A stretch of DNA of 64,000 nt from Neoscytalidium dimidiatum (lineage: Eukaryota; Ascomycota; Dothideomycetes; Botryosphaeriales; Botryosphaeriaceae): the NCBI GenBank assembly GCA_037367355.1, contig JAVSCG010000040.1, positions 124,001-188,000 on the forward strand. The letters are read 5' to 3'. Shown here in pieces: positions 1 to 10,151 of the stretch. Positions within the stretch are counted from its first letter, which is position 1. Each line of letters starts with the position of its first letter. The notes beneath the pieces were generated by a model. That model did no database searches and was not told where the DNA came from. It saw only the letters and a program-made list of their open reading frames with translations. A program made the translations under genes and the position numbers.

Positions 1-219
1 TCATTGCTATCTTGACTTTCGCTCTCCATGTCTTACTTACACTAGCTCCTGGAGATATAATTATACTTTTTATAATATATCTACATTGTCATCTAAGACA
101 GGCTACATTGTTCCTACAGCTTCACACATTCAATTACTATCCTGCATGTGTAGGTAGTGTTAGGTAGAGAATACCTAGTGGAATCGCACCACATTACTAA
201 TACCCGCTTCTTGTCGCAC
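1..219 (-). mobile_element. Group II intron in rns (5' portion only)
   Basis: Immediately after the conserved rRNA stretch ending GAAGTATGT, the minus strand reads GTGCGAC, the canonical 5' start of a group II intron, where intronless rns would continue with its next conserved helix. The rest of the intron leaves the window, so its type, ORF and domain V cannot be seen. The start is supported by the same GTGCGAC start at 5888 in the other rns group II intron. Confidence 0.6.
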
Positions 220-258
220 ACATACTTCACTACTGGTTTCAGAAACGGTCTAATGATT
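220..258 (-). rRNA. rns: Small-subunit rRNA, exon 3
   Basis: On the minus strand this short exon reads AATCATTAGACCG followed by GAAACCAGTAGTGAAG. This is the conserved fungal mitochondrial SSU segment just upstream of E. coli position 950. It is flanked by a group I intron upstream and a group II intron downstream, so the rRNA is cut into very small pieces here. The 5' boundary could shift by 1-4 nt. Confidence 0.75.
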
Positions 259-2035
259 CAATCCTGATTAATTAAGAGTAAATACAACGTATTTACTCGG
301 GAAGTCAAAATAACCAATGTGCAATTGGCACCCATATTTACATATGGATTATCCACTCCTTCCCACGAGATATTTACCGTTACAGGATTCGACTGTACAT
401 TTGAACGGGCATTTCAGCCCAGCTCCGGTGAACCAGTCTGTAGCGACATTTACAACTGCCGACGGTCTTGGGTTAGGATACCTTTAACCGTTTTCACCTA
501 ATTTTTCTACAGACCAACAACTGATTCGGTTGTAACCTTAACTCAATTATCTTAGTTTTAACTTTTTTAAAACTTATTGCTTAAGTAAGTTGGAGTTACT
601 TAAGAATACTGGAACTCTTTTAATCTTATAGCCACCATATTCTTGACTCTCTATTGAGTCTATATTAATATGCCTTTTTAATGTTCTATAACTTACACCT
701 ATAATTTTTAAAACTTCATTTAGAGTTTCCGCTATACAAAGTTCTCCATTTGGTCTAATAATTTCATAAACACTACCTGATTTAAAAAACACTGTTTTAT
801 TTGAAGCTATATCTCGTACACAACCATTGATAAGTCGTTCGATAATAGGTTTTGCATTTATGATTTCATTTATTTCCTCAGAAGTAAGAATATCTCTAAC
901 TTCCCCTGAATAAGTAGATAAACGAAAATTATGCATATTATAGGATAATTTTAAAATTAATGTTCTTACCCTATCTATTTTATGTGAACCTTTGTATACT
1001 GCATTACAAATAATTTTAAAATCAACAAAATCTAAACCTTTTTTTGAAATAAATTCCATATCTTCTAAATAAGGGATAAGGTAGTTATTTAACACATTAA
1101 TGTTTTTAATCAATAAAATTGCACTATTTCTACCTTTCTGTTTGTTTATGGAAATAATCGCGCTAGATGTGCTTTTTAATTGATAAATATTCTATTTATC
1201 AAAACCTAAATTGCTTATCAAATAATCTTTTATTTTTTCCAGCACAAAAACTTGATCTCCCTGTAATTCAATTGAAAAAGTAGGTTCTATATCAGTTCTG
1301 GAAAGAAAGAGAAAGAGCTGTCCCCTTCTATAAAACCTAATAACCAATTTTTTGAAATAACAACTTTATGATTTGAAGGCATATTAATAGAAGTACGTTT
1401 AGTATTAATAGAGTTTTTATACTCCATTATTTTATTTTTTAATTGATCTAGATCATCCGAATTTAACTTTTTATCTCTTTCATGATATAGAGTAAAAGCT
1501 TTTTTAAAACTCAAATAATCTAGATATTTAGTGGTATTTAGATTATACTCATCAAAGATAAGCAACAATTTATAAATTCCTTGCTTATCAGATACTGTAA
1601 ATGTACATTTATCTTTAGATAAACTTATATTACCCATATCCAGTCTCTTTTTAATAAACTCTAATACATGCAGATCGTCTCTATGTAATTCTATTTTAAA
1701 CATAAAAGAAAATTTACTAATCTTTGTTTTATCTGCACTATTTACAGCATGAATGACAAAACAAGACTCTGCATCTGAAAAACCTACAAACCATTCAAAG
1801 AATTCAGTTGTAGATTTTTCTTCATCAACATTTAACCTCTTCATTTGACTATTACCATTTTTAACTTTCACAAGACCTATTCCATTATAATATAAAACAG
1901 GGGTAGGCATAAACATCATTCAGAGTTCTCCTGTATACGATGCAATAATATTTTTAAGAAAGTAAAACAGCCAGTAGAGTTGGATTTTAACCAACACTGC
2001 ATTTCGCCCTCTAATTATGAGGTATGCACACATTA
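259..2035 (-). mobile_element. Group I intron in rns, with decayed HEG
   Basis: It separates rns exon 2 (ending GGAACTG) from exon 3 (AATCATTAG), a classic mitochondrial insertion region near SSU position 910. Conserved group I core pieces lie near its 3' end at about 390-502. On the plus strand they read CCAGTCTGTAGCGAC, CCGACGGTCTT and CCGTTTTCACC. The same core type recurs in atp6, nad5 and cox2. The upstream part holds a broken LAGLIDADG gene. The intron ends in G, as group I introns do. Confidence 0.7.
574..1919 (-). pseudogene. LAGLIDADG endonuclease with NUMOD-like tail, broken
   Basis: The 5' part (1919-1287) carries a first LAGLIDADG motif (WFVGFSDAESCF) and a second one (LLGFIEGDSSFSF). 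Right after the second motif the frame shifts at a CTTTC repeat and meets TAG. The coding trace continues in another frame (EPTFSIELQGDQVF), meets an in-frame TAG near 1170, and continues to the stop at 574. The last ~70 codons resemble the NUMOD1 DNA-binding repeats found after many fungal HEGs. Two lesions (a frameshift and a TAG) make activity unlikely. A LAGLIDADG enzyme would cut at or near the intron insertion site in rns to spread the intron. Confidence 0.7.
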
Positions 2036-2155
2036 CAGTTCCTGCGTTGCCACATTACTCTTGAGGTGGAATGCTTACACTTTCATTTATAGATCAAATA
2101 AATATTTCTAATCTATAACATTCATAATTGTCTGCCTGGACTACTAGGGTATCTA
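2036..2155 (-). rRNA. rns: Small-subunit rRNA, exon 2
   Basis: The minus strand opens with TAGATACCCTAGTAGTCC, equivalent to the E. coli 790 loop. It continues through a variable stem to GTGGCAACGCAGGAACTG, the fungal equivalent of the segment before position 910. It lies between the group II intron (S788) and the group I intron. The 3' boundary is uncertain by about 1-3 nt. Confidence 0.85.
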
Positions 2156-2192
2156 GTTGAGATAGGTAGGCCCTCTCAGGCTTTCCCCCTCT

Positions 2193-2229
2193 TAGAACCG
2201 TACGTGCCACTTTCATGGCATACGGCTCA
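2193..2229 (-). ncRNA. Group II intron domain V
   Basis: The minus strand reads GAGCCGTATG, a short stem with an AAAG-type internal turn, then GTACGGTTCT. These two arms pair, and they match the catalytic domain V hairpin of group II introns. It lies about 40 nt before the 3' splice site, the normal spacing with domain VI between. Confidence 0.8.
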
Positions 2230-2257
2230 AACATTATGTGCGTATTTATTATATGTA

Positions 2258-3078
2258 TTATTTAACATTATTTTCTTTTCATAAAACATATTGACTATGT
2301 TTATTACCTTGTAATGGTATTACATTAGGACTATTTAAAAATCTATTAGATTTCCAATGTCTTTTTTACTTGAAATGGCTAATTGATAAGTAGCTTTTCT
2401 TTCACCTCCTGTACTTTTAGATCAAATAGATCTATTTGATACATTAGGTCCGAAAGAGAGTCTAGATTTAATTAATTAAAGAGCATCTTTGTCTGTATGC
2501 TCAATAATAAAATTACATTTACCATCTCTTAAATAGAAACAACCTTCACCATTAATAAAACCTACGATCCAGTTATCTATATCCAAGTTTCCAGCCAAGT
2601 TATCATCTGATTTAACTACATGTTTAAGTTGCTCATACACAGATAACATACATTCAGTTTTATACTGGTTGTATAAGTCTAAAGTTTTAAATTCTTTAAT
2701 ATTATTGATAAGACCTTCTCTTAAAAAGAGAAATCTAGATAACTGACTAAAAGTTCTTAAATGAAAATTATCAAAAAGATTACAAATAAAAAGTATACTT
2801 GAATAATCATTTATTGCTAAACGAGCTTCATTCTTAGATTGAGATATATTAATTGTCCCAATATTATTTAAATTTTTATAAATAATCTCTATAAGCTCTT
2901 TATCTCTATGTAAAGCCAAATGGAAACCGTAACCAACATTATATTTACTAATTTCACCCGATTTAAAGGTTCTTTTTTTTGGATATACTAGGAAGTTACC
3001 TTCCGCGTCTACAAAGCCAACGAATCAACTGATTCATTTAGAATCTAAATTTAAAATGTTTAAGTTTGTGTTTTTCAT
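2258..3078 (-). pseudogene. LAGLIDADG endonuclease in group II intron, broken
   Basis: It starts at ATG 3078 and reads a first motif (WFVGFVDAEGNF) at about residues 15-26 and a second (WIVGFINGEGCF) near residue 180. The open frame stops at TAA 2476, after ...HTDKDAL. The homologous sequence continues in the same frame past this stop (LIKSRLSFGPNVS), then shifts frame near an AT-rich run, and ends at 2258. It is a typical two-motif fungal HEG with one premature stop and one frameshift in its C-terminal quarter. UGA codons must be read as Trp even in the first motif. Confidence 0.75.
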
Positions 3079-3144
3079 GTTTTTCTCTCTCTATCAAAAT
3101 AAGTGCGTACTTTAAGCAAAAAGATAGCCCATATTTAATACTTA

Positions 3145-3786
3145 CGCTATCCCATTGTCGCCCTTACGGGCGGGCTTTACTGCCCAGTATATTAATAATA
3201 AAGTACTATATAATATAATACAATAATATCCTTAATATATTGTTGGATTATAAATGGATAACTTACCTTTCAGTTGTATAACGAATTCTTCCTTTACCCA
3301 ACTCAACTTCCTCCTCTCGGGCCATTGTCTTTATCTTCCGGTTGCGACCTCTTCATAGTCGTTCATACTCAAGTACTCAGATCCTAAAGTTACTAATAAA
3401 TCGTCCTCCTATTTATGTTATATATATATATAATTATTCAATTATATTGAATAAACACCTCTCGTTTAAATGATAAGGGAGCTCTTTACCATCTTAATCG
3501 CGAGATAAGTATTTCCTATCCACGTCTTAGGTTACCCTAATGGACTTTGGGATGTAACGGATTCCCTTGCAAATCCTTCTCAATCAAGGCAATGTTTAAG
3601 CCAATATAACAATAAATAAAATTTCGTAGATACGTAAACAATATTTAACAGGTACCGCTTTTGGCGTCAGTATGTTCAATAACTACTCCAATTTATCGAA
3701 CCGCTGAAGCATATGTATAAAGGTATATCTACTATCTTTCCACGGGGCCTACTATTAATCAGCCGCTCACCATCTGGTTTGCCTGA
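3145..3786 (-). repeat. 0.64-kb dispersed repeat, copy 1 (group II-like)
   Basis: It is nearly identical to 61320-62036 in the cox1 region. The shared block runs from GGTGAGCGGCTG at its 5' end through AAAGGTAAGTTAT to GGCAGTAAAGCCCGCCC. AAAGGTAAGTTAT resembles a segment in domain I of group II introns, so this may be a group II fragment, or a second group II intron nested in the S788 intron. I cannot fold it. The copy here lacks the 74-bp GC-cluster insertion present in copy 2. Confidence 0.75.
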
Positions 3787-4089
3787 ACTATCTATAAAAA
3801 CGAAACAAATGTTAAATAATTTTATTGCCTATAAATAATATAATAGCTATTGTAATACTTAATACTTTTTATTAAGTATAAATTTATATAAAAGAAATAG
3901 AAGGAACTAATTCATTAAAGGTATACAGTAAATACTCTTTAAATAATACATAATAATACATAATATTAATAAATAATCCATATAATCAATATTAAAAAAT
4001 AAATTAATACACACATAACATCTATACGTAAGTTGGCTCCCTTTCAGGTGGGTCATTATACTCCCCTCTCTTTTCTTTTTTATATATAT

Positions 4090-5118
4090 TTATTCATTTG
4101 ATTTGCTATCAGCTGTCGCTGCATATATTCTTTTTTTGTTCATTTCACTTTGTATACTACGAATTTGTTCTAAACCTTGTTCTGTTAAATGCATTCGATT
4201 GTGCATTAATTCAACTACTTTACAAAAAGATAAGAAATCCAATACTTTTACACCAACCATAGGGTGTTTATTAAAGAAAGGTATTATTTTTTATTTAATA
4301 TCTGAAAATTTTGTAACAACATATTCAACAGAAGTCTTTTTTGACTCCAAAAAGTTACCACAGCCTAAGTATTCAACTATACTTTTAATTAATAAACGGT
4401 CACGATTATGTTGACTAATAGAAAAACGTAAAGCTATTTGATAACCCGTTTTGTTACCAGCACTTTTCACAATACTGACTAAAAAACATCCTTCACCATT
4501 TACAAACCCAGCTAACCAGCTAGGATGTAAAATCTTAATGGACTTTACTTCAGGTCTTACTACTGGGTTAGTATTAGGATAAAATTTCTTTAGTTTATCA
4601 GATAAACCATTATTTAAGGAAGCCCTTAAGTTTACAATTTTCTGTAGACCTTCGGGATTAAGGTGTTGTTTATGTTGTAACATATAAACAGCTTGTCTAA
4701 ATAATTCAAAATCTGCATATTTATTAGTTATTAATGGATATTGAATAAAGTGCGGTATTATCACTTCGTTAATATCTTTAATACTAATTACCCTAAAAGT
4801 TACAACATCTCTATTGTTTGAATACACAATTCTACCTACACCTTTAAAAAATTTTTATATATTTTCTAACAGTAAAGCATCTCTTTTGTGTAAATTTATA
4901 CTAAATTTTGGCTGGATTTGATAGTTTCCAGATTTTCTTACCATAAATTGTAGTATAAAAGAGCTTTCTGCGTCACAGAAACCGGTAACAAAATAGGGAT
5001 TAATATTAGAGAAAGTTTTGCGAGTAGTATCCGTAGAATAAGTACTACGATTGTATGTATATAAAGATTTAAATAATTTAAAATTGTTCATCATGGAGCC
5101 CCGCCCCCTCTTTCTCAA
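4090..5118 (-). pseudogene. LAGLIDADG endonuclease in group II intron, two in-frame TAA codons
   Basis: This is one continuous 343-codon frame from ATG 5118 to TAA 4090. It has two LAGLIDADG motifs (VTGFCDAESSF near residue 45; LAGFVNGEGCF near residue 215) and the usual fungal C-terminus (HLTEQGLEQI...MNKKR). The frame is interrupted only by TAA at 4855-4857 and TAA at 4291-4293. There is no frameshift, and homology runs straight through both stops. Related HEGs in this window have Gln, Glu or Asn near these places, so single-base changes could have made the stops. Recent inactivation is the simplest reading. Confidence 0.8.
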
Positions 5119-5888
5119 AATTTTAGAATGAGATAAAATATCTCAGCAAGAAACTCAGCAATAAGCAAGTAAGAAAAATATCTTAGATTTCCCTATGAAC
5201 AGAAAGATGATTTTTTTTTTCAAGTAAATCAGAAAGATATATAATTATTACAAAGAGGGCATAAATTAATAACTTAGAGTTCACATGGGGAACTAATAAA
5301 TTTATTATATAGTAAAAATAGTTTTACTAAACTATTTATATTTAACAATTTTCGTATTATAAAGCTAAATGAACAAATAAATTAAAAATAAAATAAAATA
5401 AAAAGAGAGTTAGGAAAATTTTCCCTATCCATTTCATTACAAAATGGCCTTTGCTTTTTACGTTATCCTTTTACCTCTGATCCATAGATTACTTTACAGT
5501 AATCCTTGCCAATATATTTCAATATTTGGCAAATCATAGGCATTACCCTGTTCTTCTATAAAAACAAACTTCTTCCTTAGGTTCCGGCTTTACTTTGAAA
5601 ATTATCTATCCATCATCATTTAACCTAGGACTCGTTAAATGCCTAATTAACTATATCTAACATATAGCTTCTTCATTAAGAAGATACAAAGTTTTAGTTA
5701 CACCGATTCGATCTCTCTAACCATAGAAGAAAGCCAATATTATATAAATACATATAATACTTTCTCCAGAGCTTTATACAAAACAGTTGCCCGTAATGCA
5801 TATCTGAATAGACTAATGTATGATGGAATACAATGCATAATCATTAAAAAACGTTATACAATTCTTATAGAAGCTTATCAGGTCGCAC

Positions 5889-6633
5889 ATCCTATTCGCT
5901 CCCCAAGCCTTCGTCCCTCAACGTCAGTTTTTACATAGAGGATTGCCTTCGCCGTTATCCGTGCCTAGAGGTATCAATGAATTTTATCTCTACACCAATA
6001 GTACTATATTTGCCTCTCACATAAAACTCTAGTATATCCGTACCCTTTTGGGGCGTGATACACCGTCTAGGTACCCTTTAAACCTAATAAAGATAACACT
6101 AGTCTCCCTTGTGTTGCCGCGACTGCTGGCACAAGATTTGGTCAAGACATATAGATAGAAAATTGTCATTATCATTATTCTATCTAGAACTTTATCCGAC
6201 AAAGTCGGTGCTATATATTATCTCTAATATATATATCCATTCCCCCAAGTTGCTGGTTCAGCCGTTAGGCCATTGACCAATATTCCTCACTGCTGTACTA
6301 TACGTATTGGGGTTTTTTCAGACCCAATGTGATCGATCGACCTCTCAGTCTCGACTACGGACATGAGCTAGTTAAGTCATTACCTTAACTACTACCAGCC
6401 CGAGATATTAATTTTCATCTAGGAGCGAAAATAAATTTCTTTTAATACAAATTTTTTGTATGATATAAGGAATTTTAATGTCCCTTACTCCAAGGTAGCC
6501 ATAATATCATTTACTCACCTGTACACCACTTCTAACTAAATTATTTCTAATGAAATTAGACGTTCGATTAGCATGTGTCAAGCACTTGGATAGCGTTCAA
6601 TCAGAGCCATCATCAAACTCAATAAAAATTATA
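5889..6633 (-). rRNA. rns: Small-subunit rRNA, exon 1 (5' end)
   Basis: The minus strand starts with GAGTTTGATGATGGCTCTGA (the 5' SSU signature) near 6620. It continues through ACTGAGAGGTCGATCGATCA and CAGTGAGGAATATTGG (the 338-390 region) to GTGCCAGCAGTCGCGGCAAC (the 530 loop) near 6116. It ends GGGAGCGAATAGGAT before the S788 intron. The exact 5' end is not visible and may lie 5-30 nt upstream. The gap 6634-6909 to rps3 is AT-rich and shows nothing recognisable. Confidence 0.9.
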
Positions 6634-6909
6634 TTAAATATTATATGTAATATACTTTTTATATTTACATATAAATGGTTATGCACCATTACTATCATAA
6701 AATACAAAAAAAAATATTACTTAAAAGTTAATTATTTTTGTTATATATATAATTTTAAGATAGTTAATATATACTGTGTCAAACTTGTTATATTAAAGGA
6801 ATTTTTCCTTTATTCCACCTTTTACAAAGTGGTTCAGACTATTTCTTCATCTTTATATCATTAAATCTAATTTGTGCAACGCGAAAATATATGTAAATAT
6901 TTATAATGA

Positions 6910-8376
6910 TTAGTAACTACTTATCCATACTTTTAGACCATAAGCTCCATTAGGTGTTTTAGAGTTTATGTTTGTATATTCTATGTTAGATTTTACATAA
7001 CCTCTTAACATTACTGATGATATTTTATTATCATAAGAAGAAATATTTCTTAGATTACCTATATATTTTAATTTAGATATAGATCTTGAAGCAATTAAAC
7101 GTCTTGTTAATCTACCTGAAGCTTCTAATCTTACACCATTAATTGCTTTGTTTTTAATATAGCTTAAACCAATTTTTTCTATATTATCTTCATTATATAT
7201 AGAATTACTTATATTTTTATAAAATAAATGACTTGGTATTAATCTTACTAAACTTAAAGCTTTTTTTAATACTCTTAATACTCTTTTTTTTCTATCATTT
7301 AATTTTGTAGAAACAGAATCTGAAAAAATATCACTATTTAAATGTGAAGATTTTAAATCTACTATATTAAATTCTACTTTTTTATTATATATTTTACTAA
7401 TTAAAGAGACTAAACCTAATCCTTTATTAGAAATAAAGGATTTATTAAATTTATAATTATTAAGTGATAACATTTGATTATAGTATAAATATAACATTTC
7501 TTTTCTTGACATTACAGCTAATGATTTTCTAAGATAGTATATATAAAGTTCCTTTACATAATTTTGTAATACATTTATTATTATAGGACTAACCTCTTCG
7601 AGGTGTGGTCCGACTCCCTGGGGGACAGGACTACTAGTAAATTCTTTTTTAGTAGCGGAGCAAGAAAAAAATTGTTTTTCAAAGGTTTTTCATTGAATAT
7701 TATCATTAATTTTTGCTTGCGCCTCTGAAGCGAATAATTTTTCATGTTTTTCACCTTTTACTAATTCATTTTTTTTTATTAAATCATCAAAAACTTGTTT
7801 ATTACTTTGATAATTTTTTAACAAATCTTTTTTTTTTAAAATATTATATATTAAAAAATTTACTTTATGTATATTTATAAGAATAGATTTTCTTTTTAAA
7901 TTAATTAAACTTATATAATTATTTCTAAGAATTAACATATTACGTAAACTTATTAATTTACGTACAAAATAATTTTTTTCTTTATTGTAAGTATATAATG
8001 TAATTATAATTTTATTATTAGTATGTTTCATTTCAGCTTTACTTACAAATATTTTATTTACTGATAATAGTCTTTGTCTTTTAGACATATCTTTAAACAT
8101 GTTTTTCATATATACTAATCTTAAGAAAAAATAACTTTTAATTATTTTATTTACTACATTATCCGTAATAGCCAGTGATTTCATATAATTTACATTATAT
8201 GTATAAATACTATTTAACCATTCTTTAGTTGCAGGTAAATAATGTCTAGTATCACCTCTTCTAGTTTTTTTACTTGAAACATCTTTGTACAAAGATGTTT
8301 CATTTAATAATGATGTTTGTTTATTATCTAAAAATTCATCATTTTTTTTACTTTTTATTAAAAATATGTTTAGCAT
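6910..8376 (-). CDS. rps3: Ribosomal protein S3 (mitochondrially encoded uS3m)
   Basis: This is a single 489-codon frame, read through one UGA (Trp) near 7692. It is Lys/Asn/Ile-rich and basic. Its C-terminal third carries the conserved S3 signature (GVRLEASGRLTRR, followed by the SVMLRGYVKSNIEY region), so I am sure of the family. The protein is a component of the mitochondrial small ribosomal subunit. Fungal rps3 lengths vary widely because the N-terminal half is poorly conserved. A GC-rich cluster at 7585-7633 is inserted in frame and adds 14 codons (about ...SSPVPQGVGPHLEEVS...) to an otherwise AT-rich gene. The start ATG 8376 is the first in the frame. The neighbours are the displaced nad4 tail upstream and rns downstream. 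Confidence 0.93.
7585..7633. repeat. GC cluster in rps3 with 7-bp direct repeats
   Basis: A 35-bp GC-rich segment (7592-7626) is flanked by AGGACTA at 7585-7591 and again at 7627-7633. The element plus one repeat is 42 bp, exactly 14 codons, so rps3 stays in frame. The direct repeats look like a target-site duplication. Confidence 0.75.
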
Positions 8377-8968
8377 GTTTATATTAAAATAATGACTATA
8401 TAATTTTTCATTATTTGAATCTAGTCTATAACTTAACTAAAGCTTAAGTTATTAATATTTAGAAATATAATACATTTCTATAAAAGTGGATTAGCCCACC
8501 TACTTTTAATCTTTTAGACTTAATGAGAATTTTTCAGATGCTGGGAGTATATTATGGTTTATTGTTAGCAAAAACTCACCATTAGTCGTTGAACGTTCTT
8601 ACTATCTTTATTAATGCTATAATAAGTTTCGCTTCAAGTATATTAAAAATATAATATTTCTTGAAATTTACCCAGTTTATATCCAATAATTTATATAAAT
8701 ATTGGAGGACTAACAATTAATCCTAATCGCATATTATGCAATATATCTTGATGTGCATACCAAAGGAAGTCCTTTATCAAAAGAAAATTAAAAAAAATAT
8801 ATTACTTAAAAGTTTATTTTATTTAATTACTATATCTTACAATCATTGTAAGATATATATATATATAAACTTTATTTTATTAGAATAATATTTTGATAAA
8901 AATTTTTACAAATGAACCTTTATTAAAATAAAAACAAATATATATATATAGTGTTATTAAATAAAAGA
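8377..8968. other. nad4-tail/rps3 spacer, possible group I intron remnant
   Basis: There is no gene here. The part at about 8480-8780 contains minus-strand stretches that recall group I core elements (TTCAACGACTAATGGTGAG, then paired GC-poor arms) but no complete core or flanking exon. The rest is AT-rich simple sequence (runs of TA). I treat the intron-like piece as a remnant at low confidence. Confidence 0.3.
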
Positions 8969-10005
8969 TTAAGAAGCATAAATTAAAGTAGATACTCCAT
9001 AATGTAAACCATTTAAAATAGGACTAGGATAAATTCCTAATAATACAGTTAAAACCACTAAAGGTAATAGAATATAAAATTCTCTTCTATTAAGATCAGC
9101 TAAACTAGAACTAAAGTGTCTAGACAATGAACCACCAAATACTATTCTATTAAACATATACATAGTATACGCAGCTGAGAATACAATAGAAGAAGATGCT
9201 AAACCACCTAGTAGTGGCAATCTTTCGAATGTACCATAAAGAGACATAAATTCACCAACAAAATTAAGAGTTAAAGGAGTTCCGGCATTACCTAAGCAAA
9301 GGATAAAGAATAATATAGAAAAAACTGGCATAACTTGAGCTATACCTCTATAATATGTAATTAATCTAGTATGTGTTCTATCATATAAAACACCACCTAC
9401 GCAAATAAATAAACCACTTGAAACTAGACCATGAGCTAAACCTAATACTATAGATCCTTCAATACCTTGAATAGTATTACTGAAAACACCTAATAAGTAA
9501 ACAGCAGCATGAGCTACAGAAGAATATGCAATCAATTCTTTAATATCAGTAGTTCTAATAGTACTAAAGCTAGCAAATAAAACTGTAATAACACCTAAAA
9601 GATATACTACAAATGTTAAACTTAGAGAAGCTTCAGGTAACATAGGTAATATTAATCTAATTACTGCATATAGGCTAAGTTTTAACACTATAGCCGCAAG
9701 GATAATACTACCAGCTAAAGGAGACTCAACGTGAGCTTTCAATAATCATATGTTAAAAAAATATAGAGGTGTTTTTACAGCTACTGAGATAAATATTCCT
9801 ATAAATAAAAATATTTGTGTATAATAATAAAAGTTAGTTTTAAATAATCCATCAAAGTCTGTAGTACCCATTATAGAATACATAGTAAGAATAGATAATA
9901 ATAAAAACAATGAACCAAAAAGTGTATATAGGAATAAATAGAAACTAGCTCTAGTTCTATTTATAGAACCAAAAAGACCAATCAAAATGAATAAAGGAGT
10001 TGCTT
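8969..10005 (-). pseudogene. nad4: Displaced 3' part of nad4 (old C-terminal copy)
   Basis: It encodes the C-terminal two thirds of NADH dehydrogenase subunit 4, from PLFILIGLFGS through the LKAHVE and SSVAHAAVYL regions to ...GVSTLIYAS stop. One UGA (Trp) falls at 9743. It duplicates, with many silent and some amino-acid differences, the corresponding part of the complete nad4 at 10152-12692. It has no start codon. Homology begins abruptly at about 10005, next to a TA-only palindrome (10010-10050), which looks like the junction left by the element that inserted into nad4. The frame is still intact, so displacement may be recent. It is probably not translated. Confidence 0.85.
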
Positions 10006-10151
10006 CGCTAGTATATATATATATTATATATATATATTATATATATATTAGTTAAAAAAGATACCAATAGAATAAATATAGTATATAAACTATATATGGC
10101 AATATATTAAAACAATAACAAAGAGAACATAAAAAATATAAAAGCAAAATA

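Larger units (their letters stand above)
2156..5888 (-). mobile_element. Group II intron at rns position ~788, carrying two LAGLIDADG ORFs
   Basis: The upstream exon ends GGGAGCGAATAGGAT and the downstream exon begins TAGATACCC. The intron starts GTGCGACC and ends in AAC, as group II introns do (GUGYG...AY). A recognisable domain V lies at about 2193-2229 (GAGCCGTATG ... GTACGGTTC) just before a short domain VI. No reverse transcriptase is visible. Instead there are two separate LAGLIDADG ORFs (4090-5118 and 2258-3078), both broken. LAGLIDADG genes inside rRNA group II introns are known in fungi but are the minority arrangement. A ~640-nt segment (3145-3786) inside it is repeated near cox1. 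The stretches 5120-5880 and 3790-4085 hold only intron RNA sequence that I cannot fold by eye. Confidence 0.8.

Noticed and set aside
319..501. Plus-strand ORF over the rns group I intron core
   Set aside because: It is antisense to conserved ribozyme core sequence and has no protein character.
3145..3786. Mitochondrial RNase P RNA (rnpB)
   Set aside because: The conserved P4 strands (GAGGAAAGUC and ACAGAAA types) are not present.
4103..4414. Plus-strand ORF
   Set aside because: Exact antisense shadow of the C-terminal part of the LAGLIDADG pseudogene at 4090-5118.
4291..4857. TAA reassigned to a sense codon in HEGs
   Set aside because: TAA ends nad4L, cox2, nad5 and several intact HEGs normally; only broken HEGs read through it.
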